Both the position numbers and the translations under genes were made by a program. The notes below the pieces were generated by a model. The model saw nothing but the letters and a program-made list of their open reading frames with translations. It was not told where the DNA came from and made no database searches. Positions 8,353 through 17,700 of a DNA stretch of 64,000 nt are shown here, in pieces; position 1 is the first letter of the stretch, and each line of letters opens with the position of its first letter. The stretch is from positions 3,410,001-3,474,000 of the forward strand of contig CBDCVZ010000010.1 of assembly GCA_965223215.1 (NCBI GenBank), written 5' to 3'. This DNA comes from JABDMH01 sp965223215. GTDB lineage: Bacteria; Bacteroidota; Bacteroidia; Chitinophagales; Saprospiraceae.

Positions 8353-10137
8353 TTAGATGCGTTGAATTCGAAAAGTTTTTGGTGAACCATTAGTCAAAAG
8401 CCTAATTAAATAAGTCCCTGTTGGTAGTTCGCCCAAATTGAGTTTGGACAGTTCACTTTCAAGTTTCCGATGTAGGACTAAACTTCCGTGTGTACTGTAC
8501 ACAGACAGATACGAATCTTCAAATCCAACGTCGTGCGCAAGCTGCACAAAAAGCTCCGACTTTACTTGAGTGGGAAAGACTTTGGTTAGGTTAATCGGTG
8601 GTCTTTCTACATGAATAATTTCGCTACTCTGGGTCGACCCATCGAGATCCCTAACCACAAGCCGGTAAAGGGACTCCGTCTCAGATGTCAGATCTAGATA
8701 GGAATATTCTTGTAAATCTTCACTATTGCCTACAGCTTGAACGCTGGTAATAGCTTCAAATTCATGGTTTGTCTTGGCAGAGGATCTCTGCAGTTCAAAA
8801 TGATCTACATTTTGCTCAGAGCTGGTCTGCCAGTGAATATTGTTGCCTATTACCGCCGGGATTCCCTCGAAGGTGGATAGGGTCACTGGCAGAAAAATAC
8901 TTTCATAGCTATAGTCCATACAGGCCATATCTAAGGTCTGAATGCTGTTGCAGCAGAAAGGATTTAGATTGGCCATCCCACTGGAAGAGCCGATATGTCC
9001 CAGTCCCAAGGAGTGCGAAAGTTCGTGGACAATAAGATTTTGGTAATCATCTGGGCTGCAGTAACAATCACCCACGCCATTGTTTATGACCACATATCCA
9101 TAAGCACCGCTGAACCAGGTTTCACCCTTATAGGTATGACTTCCCATCCCAAACAGACCTCCCACAGCAAGTGTACCACCGCAATTCTGTAAGGCTGGTA
9201 TTTCGTTGCAAGGATCATTGAACTGGATGAGTGCACGCCTACTATCGCCATAGGTGTTCATGATGAAATCCCGATATGATGTTCCATGGGCAGATCCACA
9301 GTTCGGGTTGAAACCAGAAAATGATCCGCCATTGATAAGGTTTATTCCGTGATAGTTTTGATTCAGTGTCGAAATAGCACTTCCGACAAATTGTGGAATG
9401 GAGGCACACACTCCATCTCCGGAAGCTTCATAGTGGATGGAAAGTGGCTCTGCAGGGAAATCGGTCCACCTAAAGTTTGAACCAGAGCTTAAGAAAGTGC
9501 AATGTGAGGGAGCGCTACGTACTTTCATGGCCGGGTGATTACTGACTTCTTCCTCGGCGATCAGGCCTTTATTACTCCATGGTTCTTTACCGGTAATGAC
9601 TCTTCGCAACCGGCCTACCAATTCATGCTTTTTATAGTTATACAGAGGCTCAGCGCTTAAGTCATCTACTAAGATGAACTCATGCTCACTCCCAGTAGGC
9701 AATAGATAGCTCTTTTCCCCCATCGATCGCTCCTCGAAAACATAATATGAGAAGCACAGGGGATGATAGAGATCGGGTCCTTTTTTAGAGAGAAATAGTA
9801 AATAGGTCTTTCCTTTTTGGAGATCGATGTCACCCCACATTTTTCGGATCAGCTCACCCACTTTCATTTCCCATTTTTGGATCTCGAACTGGTGACCAAT
9901 ATCCATGTCACCCTTTATCTGATCAAGGACCGTCAACCTTTGACGGTAGATGGTCTCGTCTCCATTAATCACTTCCCGATCGGCCACCATACGGGCGAGT
10001 ACAAGGGCATCACAATGATGGGCCAATTGTCCAAGATCTGTAAAAGGAACAATGGTAGTTGCTTCCACTCGTGACAAGACGAGTGCAACTGTGGCTGCCA
10101 TGCCTACTCGCAGCCCCCAGATCAAGTTCGAAAACAT
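8353..10137 (-). CDS. Secreted metzincin zinc metalloprotease with T9SS type A sorting domain
   Basis: A 594-residue exported protease. A signal segment covers about residues 5-27. Residues 30-200 form an uncharacterised N-terminal region with no catalytic motif. The zinc site is HELSHSLGLGH (His371, His375, His381), the metzincin signature HExxHxxGxxH. The downstream ACMDY motif supplies the Met-turn, as in matrixin-type enzymes. Residues 430-500 look like a beta-sandwich, and the final 75 residues (from about NLTKVFPTQVKSELFV to TFRIQRI) are a T9SS type A sorting domain, so it should be exported by the type IX system and anchored or released at the cell surface. The substrate is unknown. 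It sits beside another metalloprotease, possibly a proteolytic pair. Confidence 0.85.
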   Translation of the reverse strand: MFSNLIWGLRVGMAATVALVLSRVEATTIVPFTDLGQLAHHCDALVLARMVADREVINGDETIYRQRLTVLDQIKGDMDIGHQFEIQKWEMKVGELIRKMWGDIDLQKGKTYLLFLSKKGPDLYHPLCFSYYVFEERSMGEKSYLLPTGSEHEFILVDDLSAEPLYNYKKHELVGRLRRVITGKEPWSNKGLIAEEEVSNHPAMKVRSAPSHCTFLSSGSNFRWTDFPAEPLSIHYEASGDGVCASIPQFVGSAISTLNQNYHGINLINGGSFSGFNPNCGSAHGTSYRDFIMNTYGDSRRALIQFNDPCNEIPALQNCGGTLAVGGLFGMGSHTYKGETWFSGAYGYVVINNGVGDCYCSPDDYQNLIVHELSHSLGLGHIGSSSGMANLNPFCCNSIQTLDMACMDYSYESIFLPVTLSTFEGIPAVIGNNIHWQTSSEQNVDHFELQRSSAKTNHEFEAITSVQAVGNSEDLQEYSYLDLTSETESLYRLVVRDLDGSTQSSEIIHVERPPINLTKVFPTQVKSELFVQLAHDVGFEDSYLSVYSTHGSLVLHRKLESELSKLNLGELPTGTYLIRLLTNGSPKTFRIQRI

Positions 10138-10309
10138 AAGTGCTCAATTAAAGTGTCTGGTGTTCGTACCAGTTTGAGCCGCCTGTCCGTAAGAAAATGG
10201 TTGAATATGTCTCAGCGAATCTGAGCGTGTCGCTTAGCTAGGTAATCTGTCATTGAAGTCAACTAGATAACGCAGGACTATAGTCGAGATTATGATGGGC
10301 TACCATTTT

Positions 10310-10348
10310 TTAAAATAAAATTGGGGCCTGGACTCAGCGTCCGGCCCC
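10310..10348 (-). terminator. Terminator downstream of the M43 metalloprotease gene
   Basis: On the minus strand GGGGCC-GGAC, a loop, then GTCC-A-GGCCCC forms a GC-rich hairpin followed by a T-rich tail. It lies about 35 bases after the stop of the gene ending at 10383. Confidence 0.85.
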
Positions 10349-10382
10349 TTAAGATAAATTCGTTATAATAATACCCTCGAAA

Positions 10383-12434
10383 CTAAAGTCTGGTTAACTT
10401 CCTCACAGCTACCTCATTATCGCAAACCACCTTGACGAAATAACTTCCCGGTCTGATTCCCTCCAGGGAAATTTCTGATTGAATGCTAAATAAATCCATG
10501 GCAACCCTTTTGATCAGTCTGCCAGTTTGATCAAGTATCTGAATACTTTGTAGACCGTCAGACATACGCTTAGGTAGTTCTAATTGGAGTGAAGTGTTGG
10601 CATTTGGATTGGGGAAAATTCTGAGCTCAGCTGCCTCGAGTGAGACACCGACTTTTTTTATAATGTTCGAATGACTTATCCGGCCATTTCCTTCTTGTAC
10701 CCTGAGTCGGTAAAAAAGCTCCGAAGCGGGTAGCATCTTTTCATCATTTTGCAATCGATATTCGGATGTCACATCTCTCAACGCCATCACACGATCTACT
10801 TTTTGAAACGGACCAGCCGGACTGGTACTTTTCTCTAAGGTATAGTCAGTGGCGAGATAATCTCTATCAACCATCCAGTAAACGCCTTCATCAATCACAC
10901 GAAAGGCGATGATTTCGGGAGAATTAACTCCGTCTACGATCATTGAGTAGTCTTCGACCTGACCAAAATATGGTTGAAAACAAGCGTCATTGATCTTAAA
11001 CCCTGCATATGATGATATCACTCGTAATCTAAGCGGTGTATTCTTTTTACTACTGGTCGGTACCGTGATTGTAGCGGTATGAACAGATGATTTCTCTGAA
11101 TGAAGTAGTCGCTCACCAGCATCTTGAAAGTCTCCATCGTCATTATAATCACAATAGACTGTCACATTCTGGGGATTGTTAGATCCGGTTGTCACCTGAA
11201 GTGGATAAGATTTGCCACTTTGCAAATCGAAGGTGCTGCACCAATCATCCACATACCCACCATCTTCAACAGCATTTCCGGAGGTATGTACAAATTCTGC
11301 CAGGCGAAACTCAATGGCACCAAGACCGAAGCTATTGCTCAAACTTCTTGTCTGCGGATTGCACGAAGCTGGTCTAGGTGCTGCGTGAGTCACACCAAGA
11401 TCGGCACTTGAATTTACCCAACCCAGTCTGGTACTAGACAGGACAGACCGCATCCTATTGACTTGACCTTGGGTGAATTCTGATTGACATACTTCTCCAG
11501 AATAGTCCATAAAATTATGCACGTAGAGGTCGGAGCTACCCCCTCCGTCACAAATGTTCCGATCAGTTGTGCTGCAGGACCCGTTTGATCTTCGATGAGG
11601 AGGGGTATCATCGACACAATCACCGTTAAACAGTCCGCAACCATCGACTGATGGACAGCGATCTCCATAGCCATCGCGATTGTAATCATCGCCTTCAAAG
11701 CTGTGGTAAAGCCCTAGACTATGACCGACTTCATGAATTAAAATCGTACCGAGTTTTGTGGAGGCATTTAAGGTAAACCCTCTGTTACCTGCGGGATCGT
11801 AGCCAAATGCTCCATGTAAAATAACGACGCCATCAAGGGCCGGATCTCCGCCCGGAAATTCCGCAAAACCCTGAATGCCATGATCGTTCGAACTGCCATT
11901 GATGGCATCTACGACCCAAATATTGAGGTAGTCGCGATTGGACCATCGGCTGGCAGATTTTATCGTGACTTCATTGTTGGGTGTGATACCCACCGCTTGG
12001 TAACAATCTCCTGATGCGCAAAGGTTGGTGCCATTGAGACGGACAATACCGTTTGTTGGTTGACAAGCTGGACTCTGTGCTGCCATGGCAAATTGGATGT
12101 TCGAATTTGGACCAGTGAATCTACCGTTGCCCAAAAAAGCTTGATTTAGCTGATCGATGGCTGAATAGATTTGAGCATCGCTAATGTTAGACCCTTGTCC
12201 AAGCGGCTCACCTTTATGTACTACGTGTACAACAACAGGTATGACAAAAACTCCATCTTGGATTCGTCGCCTGTGCTCGATCTTTGACCACAGCTCATCA
12301 TTGCTTTCGAACTGCTGTAGAAGATCCTTATTTATTGAAAGTCTTTGGTCTATTCTTTGATCGAAGCCACATTTATGTTGACCATAGGTGGGGATAACCA
12401 TTAGTAGGAGGAGTACTACTACATAGTATCTCAT
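10383..12434 (-). CDS. Secreted M43 (pappalysin/cytophagalysin) metalloprotease with GEVED and T9SS domains
   Basis: A 683-residue exported protease. The signal peptide is residues 1-18 (ending TYGQ). The M43 catalytic domain covers about residues 60-340, with the zinc motif HEVGHSLGLYH (His234, His238, His244), a Ca-binding-like DDYNRDGYGD stretch, many cysteines (CPSVDGCGLFNGDCVDD) and the Met-turn HNFMDYSGEVC. Residues 365-510 form a GEVED-type domain, ending FGQVEDYSMIV. The C-terminal 70 residues (LRIFPNPNANTSLQLELP to VAVRKLTRL) are a T9SS type A sorting domain. M43 enzymes such as cytophagalysin degrade proteins including gelatin, so a nutritional extracellular protease is the likely role. 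It has its own terminator. Confidence 0.92.
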   Translation of the reverse strand: MRYYVVVLLLLMVIPTYGQHKCGFDQRIDQRLSINKDLLQQFESNDELWSKIEHRRRIQDGVFVIPVVVHVVHKGEPLGQGSNISDAQIYSAIDQLNQAFLGNGRFTGPNSNIQFAMAAQSPACQPTNGIVRLNGTNLCASGDCYQAVGITPNNEVTIKSASRWSNRDYLNIWVVDAINGSSNDHGIQGFAEFPGGDPALDGVVILHGAFGYDPAGNRGFTLNASTKLGTILIHEVGHSLGLYHSFEGDDYNRDGYGDRCPSVDGCGLFNGDCVDDTPPHRRSNGSCSTTDRNICDGGGSSDLYVHNFMDYSGEVCQSEFTQGQVNRMRSVLSSTRLGWVNSSADLGVTHAAPRPASCNPQTRSLSNSFGLGAIEFRLAEFVHTSGNAVEDGGYVDDWCSTFDLQSGKSYPLQVTTGSNNPQNVTVYCDYNDDGDFQDAGERLLHSEKSSVHTATITVPTSSKKNTPLRLRVISSYAGFKINDACFQPYFGQVEDYSMIVDGVNSPEIIAFRVIDEGVYWMVDRDYLATDYTLEKSTSPAGPFQKVDRVMALRDVTSEYRLQNDEKMLPASELFYRLRVQEGNGRISHSNIIKKVGVSLEAAELRIFPNPNANTSLQLELPKRMSDGLQSIQILDQTGRLIKRVAMDLFSIQSEISLEGIRPGSYFVKVVCDNEVAVRKLTRL

Positions 12435-12599
12435 GGTGTCAGAGGATTTATTACAGAAAAATTATCTCGCTACGAATCAGACAAAGACTAGGCCAGAATT
12501 GGCCCTAATAATCAAATTACGAGAACTGATGATGTATAAATAAATGTTGCAGAGTTCAGTATCCAATTAAATAAAAACACATAGATTTTATTAAATATG

Positions 12600-13526
12600 T
12601 TAAGATCTCAACCCTTTGAAAGGCCATTGTTGGCCATCTCTACCAATCTCGACTTTGGGAAAAATTTGAGCTGCCTCTTCGCGAAAGAGACTCAGATCTT
12701 TATACCGTGCACTAAAGTGGCCCAACACGAGATATCCCACCGAAGCTCGCTTTGCAATGGTAGCAGCCTGAGCAGCCGTACTATGTTTCTTAGCTACAGC
12801 ATCGGCAAGCTCACTATTTAAAAAGGTAGATTCATGATAAAGCAAATCGACATTGCTGATTTGATCAATGATTTTCGGATGGAATTTGGTATCGCTACAA
12901 TACGCGAAAGAATATGGTACCCTAGCAGGCGAAGTTAATTCCCTATTTGAGATCAAGCTTCCGTCTGGCCCTTGAAAATCCCTGCCTTGTTGAATGCCTC
13001 CGATTTCAGCAAAAGGAATGGAATACAAATCGATCTTCTCCGGCAGGATTTTTCGAGTTGCCTTAATTTCACGAAAGAGGTACCCGGTGGTTGGAATGCG
13101 ATGTTCGAGCGGAATGGTTTGCACGCTTACGGTATTCGACTGATAAATCTCAATCGGTTTATCATCAGAATGATCCACCACGTTCAACTTAAATGGAAAT
13201 GCCAGATTCAATAACTCAATGTGAGACATCAGCCAGCGTTTGGTTCCCTCCGGTCCATGAATAGTTAGTGCTCTTTGACGACCGTGCAAACCAAAGGAAG
13301 AAAGCAAACCAGGTAAACCGTAGATATGATCCCCGTGGAGATGGGTCAAAAATATGCGCTTGATTTTGGAGGGCTTCAGCCCATATTTAACCATTTGAAG
13401 CTGAGTCCCTTCCCCACAATCAATTAAATAGGAACCATCATGGGTTGCGAGCAGCTGAGCTGAAGGATTACGCGAAAGTATGGGGGTTGCGGAATTAGTG
13501 CCCAATATATGAAGACACCAAGTCAC
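12600..13526 (-). CDS. rnz: Ribonuclease Z (tRNA 3' processing endonuclease)
   Basis: A metallo-beta-lactamase-fold endonuclease that cuts tRNA precursors after the discriminator base. This fits the tRNAs in this window, which lack an encoded CCA. It has 308 residues, the short (ElaC) form. The metal-binding motif THLHGDH is at residues 61-67, preceded by the N-terminal LGTNSATP and the DCGEGTQ motif. The later ligands are in YCSDTKF, LLYHESTF and LGHFSARY. The STAS gene ends 3 bases upstream of this start, so the two form one operon. Confidence 0.95.
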   Translation of the reverse strand: MTWCLHILGTNSATPILSRNPSAQLLATHDGSYLIDCGEGTQLQMVKYGLKPSKIKRIFLTHLHGDHIYGLPGLLSSFGLHGRQRALTIHGPEGTKRWLMSHIELLNLAFPFKLNVVDHSDDKPIEIYQSNTVSVQTIPLEHRIPTTGYLFREIKATRKILPEKIDLYSIPFAEIGGIQQGRDFQGPDGSLISNRELTSPARVPYSFAYCSDTKFHPKIIDQISNVDLLYHESTFLNSELADAVAKKHSTAAQAATIAKRASVGYLVLGHFSARYKDLSLFREEAAQIFPKVEIGRDGQQWPFKGLRS

Positions 13527-13529
13527 TGA

Positions 13530-13901
13530 TTATTCTTCTTCCATCTCACGCTCAAGATGCTCCATGTAAATAAAATCGATGGACTCGCTCAAACTCGGAA
13601 TCACATGAAGAATCGTGTCTAAGCGAGATATCTCGATAAGTTTCTTTACCGCGGAATGTTTTACACCTGTCACGATGAAAGTTCCTATGCCCTTCCAAAG
13701 CCGGTTGCCAGTGAGAATGGCACTTAATCCTGATGAATCTACATAGTGGACCTCGCTTAGGTCAAGAATGAAATTTGGAATTCCTTCATTTCTAAAAATG
13801 ACAAACTCAGATTTCAAGTCAGGTGCGACGATGGAATTGAGATTTTCGATCTGGAGTGTCATTATGGCATATCGATCTTGCTTATCGATGGAATATTTCA
13901 T
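13530..13901 (-). CDS. STAS-domain protein (anti-sigma factor antagonist type)
   Basis: I start it at the ATG at 13901 (MKYSIDKQDRYAIMTLQ, 123 residues). The open frame runs further upstream to 14054, but that part is not STAS-like. The domain has FILDLSEVHYVDSSGLSAIL, which carries the serine that anti-sigma kinases phosphorylate in SpoIIAA-type proteins, and FIVTGVKHSAVKKLIEISRL. A short acidic tail follows (MEHLEREMEEE). The role is likely partner-switching regulation, but no kinase or sigma factor gene is adjacent. Its stop is 3 bases from the start of rnz. Confidence 0.85.
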   Translation of the reverse strand: MKYSIDKQDRYAIMTLQIENLNSIVAPDLKSEFVIFRNEGIPNFILDLSEVHYVDSSGLSAILTGNRLWKGIGTFIVTGVKHSAVKKLIEISRLDTILHVIPSLSESIDFIYMEHLEREMEEE

Positions 13902-14270
13902 GGATGAGAATTTTAAGCGGGGCCGAAGGTACAAAGAATGGAGCAAAAAGGCCAATGGAATAAGTTGATTCCGATAGAGATCAAAACTGCTATACACTCG
14001 GTCCTTTCGATTAAGCAGAAGAATCCAACCTAAGATAGATGGAAGAGTATCCAATAAAAAAGGAGATATTGTTACCGTTGTATTAAAGTCAAAGAAAAGT
14101 GATCAATTTATACGTCTAATTGTTACTACAGGACAAGAAACATATTGCTGAGTGGACAATATTGCAGAAGATCTCAATATGGCATGGTTTTCCCGCCAAT
14201 ACAGAAGATTGCACATATTGTTACTTAGTGTAATTAATAGTATTATTGTTTGACAAAGCGTTATAGGGAG
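13902..14270. other. Divergent intergenic region between the STAS gene and clpC
   Basis: About 370 bases without a convincing gene. The open frame on the minus strand is an upstream extension of the STAS frame without recognisable protein features. The right part is AT-rich and must hold the clpC promoter, but I found no clean TTTG-N19-TAnnTTTG match. The nearest is TATTGTTTG at about 14243, one base too long. A good purine-rich site (TAGGGAG) precedes the clpC ATG. Confidence 0.5.
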
Positions 14271-16820
14271 ATGAATAAGTTTTCTCAGGAAATAAAAGAT
14301 ATTATCAGAGCAAGTAGAAGTGAAGCAATGCGACTGGGCAACGAGTCCGTGGGCACCGAGCACCTCTTACTGGGCATACTGAAGGGAAAAGACTATCTTG
14401 TAAATAAAGTGTTAGAATCGCTTGAAGTCGATTTAGGCGAGCTGCGTGAGTTCACAGAACGCACCCTCGATAGCAAACGGAGTAAGGCAGATAATTTTGC
14501 TCCAGAAAAAGACTCAGATAGTAAACTGACAGAAGAAAGGTTGGACAAGCACGCTGCTAAAGTGCTAAAGGTTTCCTTGCTAGAAGCGAAAGTGCTCAAA
14601 AATGAAGAAGTGACTCCTGAGCACCTTATGCTGTCGATTTTGAAACACAATGAAAATCGAGCCTCTAAGATCTTAAGTCAGTTTGACATCGATTATGACA
14701 CTTTTAAGAACGAACTGTTCTACTTAACTGATGAAGGGGAAGAGTACGACTCCGATATCTATTCACAATCTACCTCTGATCCGGACATGCCTCTAGAAGA
14801 AGAACCAGGATCGAGTAGATATCAACGCAAAGGATCTTCTAAATCGAAAACACCTGTCCTCGACAACTTCGGCCGCGACATCACAAAATTGGCGGATGAG
14901 GGCAAACTAGATCCGATCATTGGCCGCGAGACAGAGATCGAACGGGTCTCTCAAATATTGAGTCGACGAAAGAAAAATAATCCCATTTTGATTGGAGAAC
15001 CCGGGGTAGGTAAGACGGCTATCGTTGAGGGCCTGGCCATTCGTATAAATCAGCGTAAGGTTTCGCGGACTTTATTCGGCAAGCGAATCGTGATGCTTGA
15101 TCTTGCTGCTCTAGTGGCGGGTACTAAGTACAGAGGGCAGTTTGAAGAGCGCATGAAAGCCATCATGAATGAACTGGAAAAGTCACGTGATGTGATCCTA
15201 TTCATTGATGAGATTCACACCATCGTTGGAGCCGGTGGTGCTACCGGTTCGCTCGATGCATCCAACATCTTTAAGCCTGCCTTAGCGCGCGGAGAGCTCC
15301 AATGCATTGGTGCCTCTACCTTAGATGAATATCGGCAGTATATTGAAAAAGATGGAGCCCTAGATCGACGGTTCCAAAAGGTCATGGTTGATCCGCCAAC
15401 GGCAGAGGAGACCGTGAATATTTTGCAGAATATTGCCGGGAAGTATGAGGAGTTTCACAACGTTGACTACACAGAAGAAGCTATCAAAGATTGCGTCAGA
15501 CTGAGCGATCGATACATCACCGATCGATTCTTGCCGGATAAAGCCATTGATGTCTTGGATGAAGTGGGAGCTCGCGTACACCTAAAAAACATTCACGTAC
15601 CAAAACATATTGAGGAACTTGAAAAGAAGATTGAAGGACTAAAAGAGGAGAAGAACCTCGCGGTAAAGAATCAGCAGTACGAAACTGCTGCCGATTTGAG
15701 GGACCAAGAATCGCGGTTGGTCCGACAATTGGAAGAGTCAAAATTAAATTGGGAAGAGGATTCGAAGACCAAGCGATTTCCAGTGGGTGAAGAAGAAATT
15801 GCGGAGGTTGTGGCTATGATGACCGGAATACCGGTACAGCGAGTGGCGCAGAGCGAAAGTAAAAAATTGGTTCACATGACCGATGACCTCAAAGAGGTAA
15901 TCATAGGTCAGAATGAGGCCATTGATAAGGTAACCAAAGCAATTCAACGCAACCGGATCGGATTGAAGGATCCTTCAAGGCCAATCGGATCTTTTATCTT
16001 CCTCGGGCCAACCGGAGTCGGCAAGACCGAATTGGCGAAAGCGTTGGCACGTTATATGTTCGACTCAGAAGAAGCACTGGTGCGTTTAGACATGAGTGAG
16101 TACATGGAAAAATTCTCAGTGAGTCGATTGATTGGAGCACCTCCAGGCTACGTAGGTTATGAAGAAGGTGGCCAATTGACTGAGAAGGTAAGACGGAAAC
16201 CCTACTCCGTGATCTTGCTCGATGAGATTGAAAAGGCCCATCCAGATGTCTATAACATCTTATTGCAAGTTCTCGATGATGGTCAACTGACAGATGGTTT
16301 AGGTCGAAAAGTGGATTTCAAGAATGCCCTAATCATCATGACCTCCAACATCGGTGTACGTCAATTGAAAGACTTCGGGCAAGGCGTAGGTTTTGCCACC
16401 AAGGCAAGGGTTGAAAATGCTGAAAATCACTCCAAGAGTGTGATCCAAAATGCCCTAAAACGGACCTTTTCGCCAGAGTTTTTGAACCGGATCGATGACG
16501 TGGTAATTTTCAATAGTCTTGACCAAGAAGACATCTTTAAGATCATTGACATCACCCTGAAAGACTTATATGCCAGATTGGAGGGAATGGGTTTTGCTTT
16601 ATCGCTCTCTGAAGAGGCAAAGAAATTTGTAGCTGAAAAGGGGTTCGACCCGCAGTTTGGTGCCAGACCACTTCACCGTGCCATTCAGAAGTACATTGAG
16701 GATCCATTGGCAGAATTTATTCTGAGCGAAAATCCAGCTGAAGGCACAGCACTCGAAGCGGTGCTTGACAAGGATAAAGAAGAAATTACAATCATTCATA
16801 AAAAAGTAAAAACGACCTAA
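14271..16820 (+). CDS. clpC: ATP-dependent Clp protease ATP-binding subunit ClpC
   Basis: AAA+ unfoldase of 849 residues that feeds substrates to ClpP. I start at the ATG at 14271 (MNKFSQEIKDIIRASR), preceded by TAGGGAG, rather than the in-frame ATG-like codon at 14250. Domains: double Clp_N repeat (about 1-145), an acidic linker, NBD1 (Walker A GEPGVGKT, Walker B VILFIDEIHTIVG), a middle region with a UVR-like motif (NQQYETAADLRDQESRL) that marks ClpC rather than ClpA/ClpB, NBD2 (GPTGVGKTELAKALA, VILLDEIEKAHPDV), and a C-terminal D2-small domain (FDPQFGARPLHRAIQ). No adaptor or clpP gene is nearby. A long hairpin terminator follows the stop. Confidence 0.96.
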   Translation: MNKFSQEIKDIIRASRSEAMRLGNESVGTEHLLLGILKGKDYLVNKVLESLEVDLGELREFTERTLDSKRSKADNFAPEKDSDSKLTEERLDKHAAKVLKVSLLEAKVLKNEEVTPEHLMLSILKHNENRASKILSQFDIDYDTFKNELFYLTDEGEEYDSDIYSQSTSDPDMPLEEEPGSSRYQRKGSSKSKTPVLDNFGRDITKLADEGKLDPIIGRETEIERVSQILSRRKKNNPILIGEPGVGKTAIVEGLAIRINQRKVSRTLFGKRIVMLDLAALVAGTKYRGQFEERMKAIMNELEKSRDVILFIDEIHTIVGAGGATGSLDASNIFKPALARGELQCIGASTLDEYRQYIEKDGALDRRFQKVMVDPPTAEETVNILQNIAGKYEEFHNVDYTEEAIKDCVRLSDRYITDRFLPDKAIDVLDEVGARVHLKNIHVPKHIEELEKKIEGLKEEKNLAVKNQQYETAADLRDQESRLVRQLEESKLNWEEDSKTKRFPVGEEEIAEVVAMMTGIPVQRVAQSESKKLVHMTDDLKEVIIGQNEAIDKVTKAIQRNRIGLKDPSRPIGSFIFLGPTGVGKTELAKALARYMFDSEEALVRLDMSEYMEKFSVSRLIGAPPGYVGYEEGGQLTEKVRRKPYSVILLDEIEKAHPDVYNILLQVLDDGQLTDGLGRKVDFKNALIIMTSNIGVRQLKDFGQGVGFATKARVENAENHSKSVIQNALKRTFSPEFLNRIDDVVIFNSLDQEDIFKIIDITLKDLYARLEGMGFALSLSEEAKKFVAEKGFDPQFGARPLHRAIQKYIEDPLAEFILSENPAEGTALEAVLDKDKEEITIIHKKVKTT

Positions 16821-16830
16821 TAATCATTTG

Positions 16831-16924
16831 AAAAGAGTGCTAAGATGGATCGTTGGCTAGTTCGGTCTGAACTAAGTGGAAAAGACCGCACTTTTGATCA
16901 TCCATGTTAGCACTCTTTTTTTTA
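16831..16924 (+). terminator. Long-stem terminator/attenuator between clpC and infC
   Basis: Arms 16831-16850 and 16900-16919 pair over 20 positions with a single mismatch and run into a T-tract ending near 16924. The 49-base loop holds two mutually exclusive small hairpins: AGTTC with GAACT, and CGGTCT with AGACCG. It ends only about 32 bases before the infC start codon, so it may act on infC as well as on clpC. Confidence 0.85.
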
Positions 16925-16956
16925 ATTTCCTTATTCATTAACAAACAACACATCAT

Positions 16957-17541
16957 TTGGCAAAACGAAAAAAATCCTTTACAAAACGACCACCCAGCAT
17001 ATCCTTCCGAACCAACAAGTCCATCGTCGTACCTGAGATACGACTGGTGGGAGACAATCTTCAAGAATTAAGTGATACCATAGGCCAAACTGTAGAATCT
17101 GGTGTTTATGATACTCAGGTGGCGGTAGAATGGGCACAAGAGATGGGCTTAGATTTGGTAGAGATTTCACCCAAAGCAAAACCTCCGGTTTGCAAGATCA
17201 TCGACTACAAAAAATTCTTATACGATAAGAAGAAAAAGGATAAAGAAATCAAAGCCCGTGCCGTCAAAACGGTCATTAAAGAATTGCGGTTCGGCCCCAA
17301 CACAGATGACCACGATTTTGATTTCAAACTAAAGCATGCACGCAAGTTTCTCGAAGATGGTGCTAAGGTAAAAGCCTATGTGCATTTTCGCGGGCGCTCC
17401 ATTGTGTTCAAGGATCGGGGTGAGCTCCTATTACTTAAACTGCTCAAGGAGCTTGAAGAATATGGTGCTGCAGAGGAACTACCCAGGCTCGAGGGTAGAC
17501 GAATGTCGGTCATCATTTCTCCCAAGCGTAAGAAGACATAG
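16957..17541 (+). CDS. infC: Translation initiation factor IF-3
   Basis: Binds the 30S subunit and checks start-codon/initiator-tRNA pairing. The 194 residues comprise a basic N-terminal extension (AKRKKSFTKRPP), the N-domain (IRLVGDNLQELSD and later GLDLVEISPKAKPPVCKIIDYKKF), a lysine-rich linker helix, and the C-domain (KELRFGPNTDDHDFDFKLKHARKFLEDGAKVKAYVHFRGR). No ATG lies upstream in frame. The best start is TTG at 16957, which is unusual here. Non-AUG starts on infC are known in other bacteria (AUU in E. coli) and underlie autoregulation by IF-3. It begins the conserved infC-rpmI-rplT cluster. Confidence 0.96.
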   Translation: MAKRKKSFTKRPPSISFRTNKSIVVPEIRLVGDNLQELSDTIGQTVESGVYDTQVAVEWAQEMGLDLVEISPKAKPPVCKIIDYKKFLYDKKKKDKEIKARAVKTVIKELRFGPNTDDHDFDFKLKHARKFLEDGAKVKAYVHFRGRSIVFKDRGELLLLKLLKELEEYGAAEELPRLEGRRMSVIISPKRKKT

Positions 17542-17560
17542 ACCATGTGCAATAAACCAT

Positions 17561-17593
17561 GATCCAAACTCAAGCTCTTGAATTGTTTGGATC
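17561..17593 (+). promoter_or_regulatory. Hairpin in the infC-rpmI spacer
   Basis: GATCCAAAC at 17561 pairs perfectly with GTTTGGATC at 17585, with a partly self-complementary interior (CAAG...CTTG). No T-run follows, so it is not a classical terminator. It may be a processing site or a target for autoregulation; its role is unknown. Confidence 0.5.
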
Positions 17594-17629
17594 TAGGATG
17601 GAAATTCGGTGAAGCAGGCCCTTGAGGTG

Positions 17630-17659
17630 TTGCAATTATAACCTGATTTTGTATTTTTG
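17630..17659 (+). promoter_or_regulatory. Internal promoter for rpmI-rplT
   Basis: TTG at 17630, a 19-base spacer, then TATTTTTG at 17652 (TAnnTTTG). This matches the Bacteroidota promoter pattern with the standard spacing and lies 41 bases before the rpmI start. Confidence 0.7.
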
Positions 17660-17700
17660 CGAGCCCAAATATGGTTGGGATTCATTAATAACGAGAAGTC

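Noticed and set aside
14235..14252. clpC promoter at TATTGTTTG
   Set aside because: The box is one base too long for TAnnTTTG and has no matching TTTG at 19 bases, so I did not list it as a promoter.
16835..16915. CIRCE heat-shock operator
   Set aside because: The arms GAGTGCTAA and TTAGCACTC occur, but in reversed order and 63 bases apart, as part of a terminator stem behind clpC, not as TTAGCACTC-N9-GAGTGCTAA in front of a gene.
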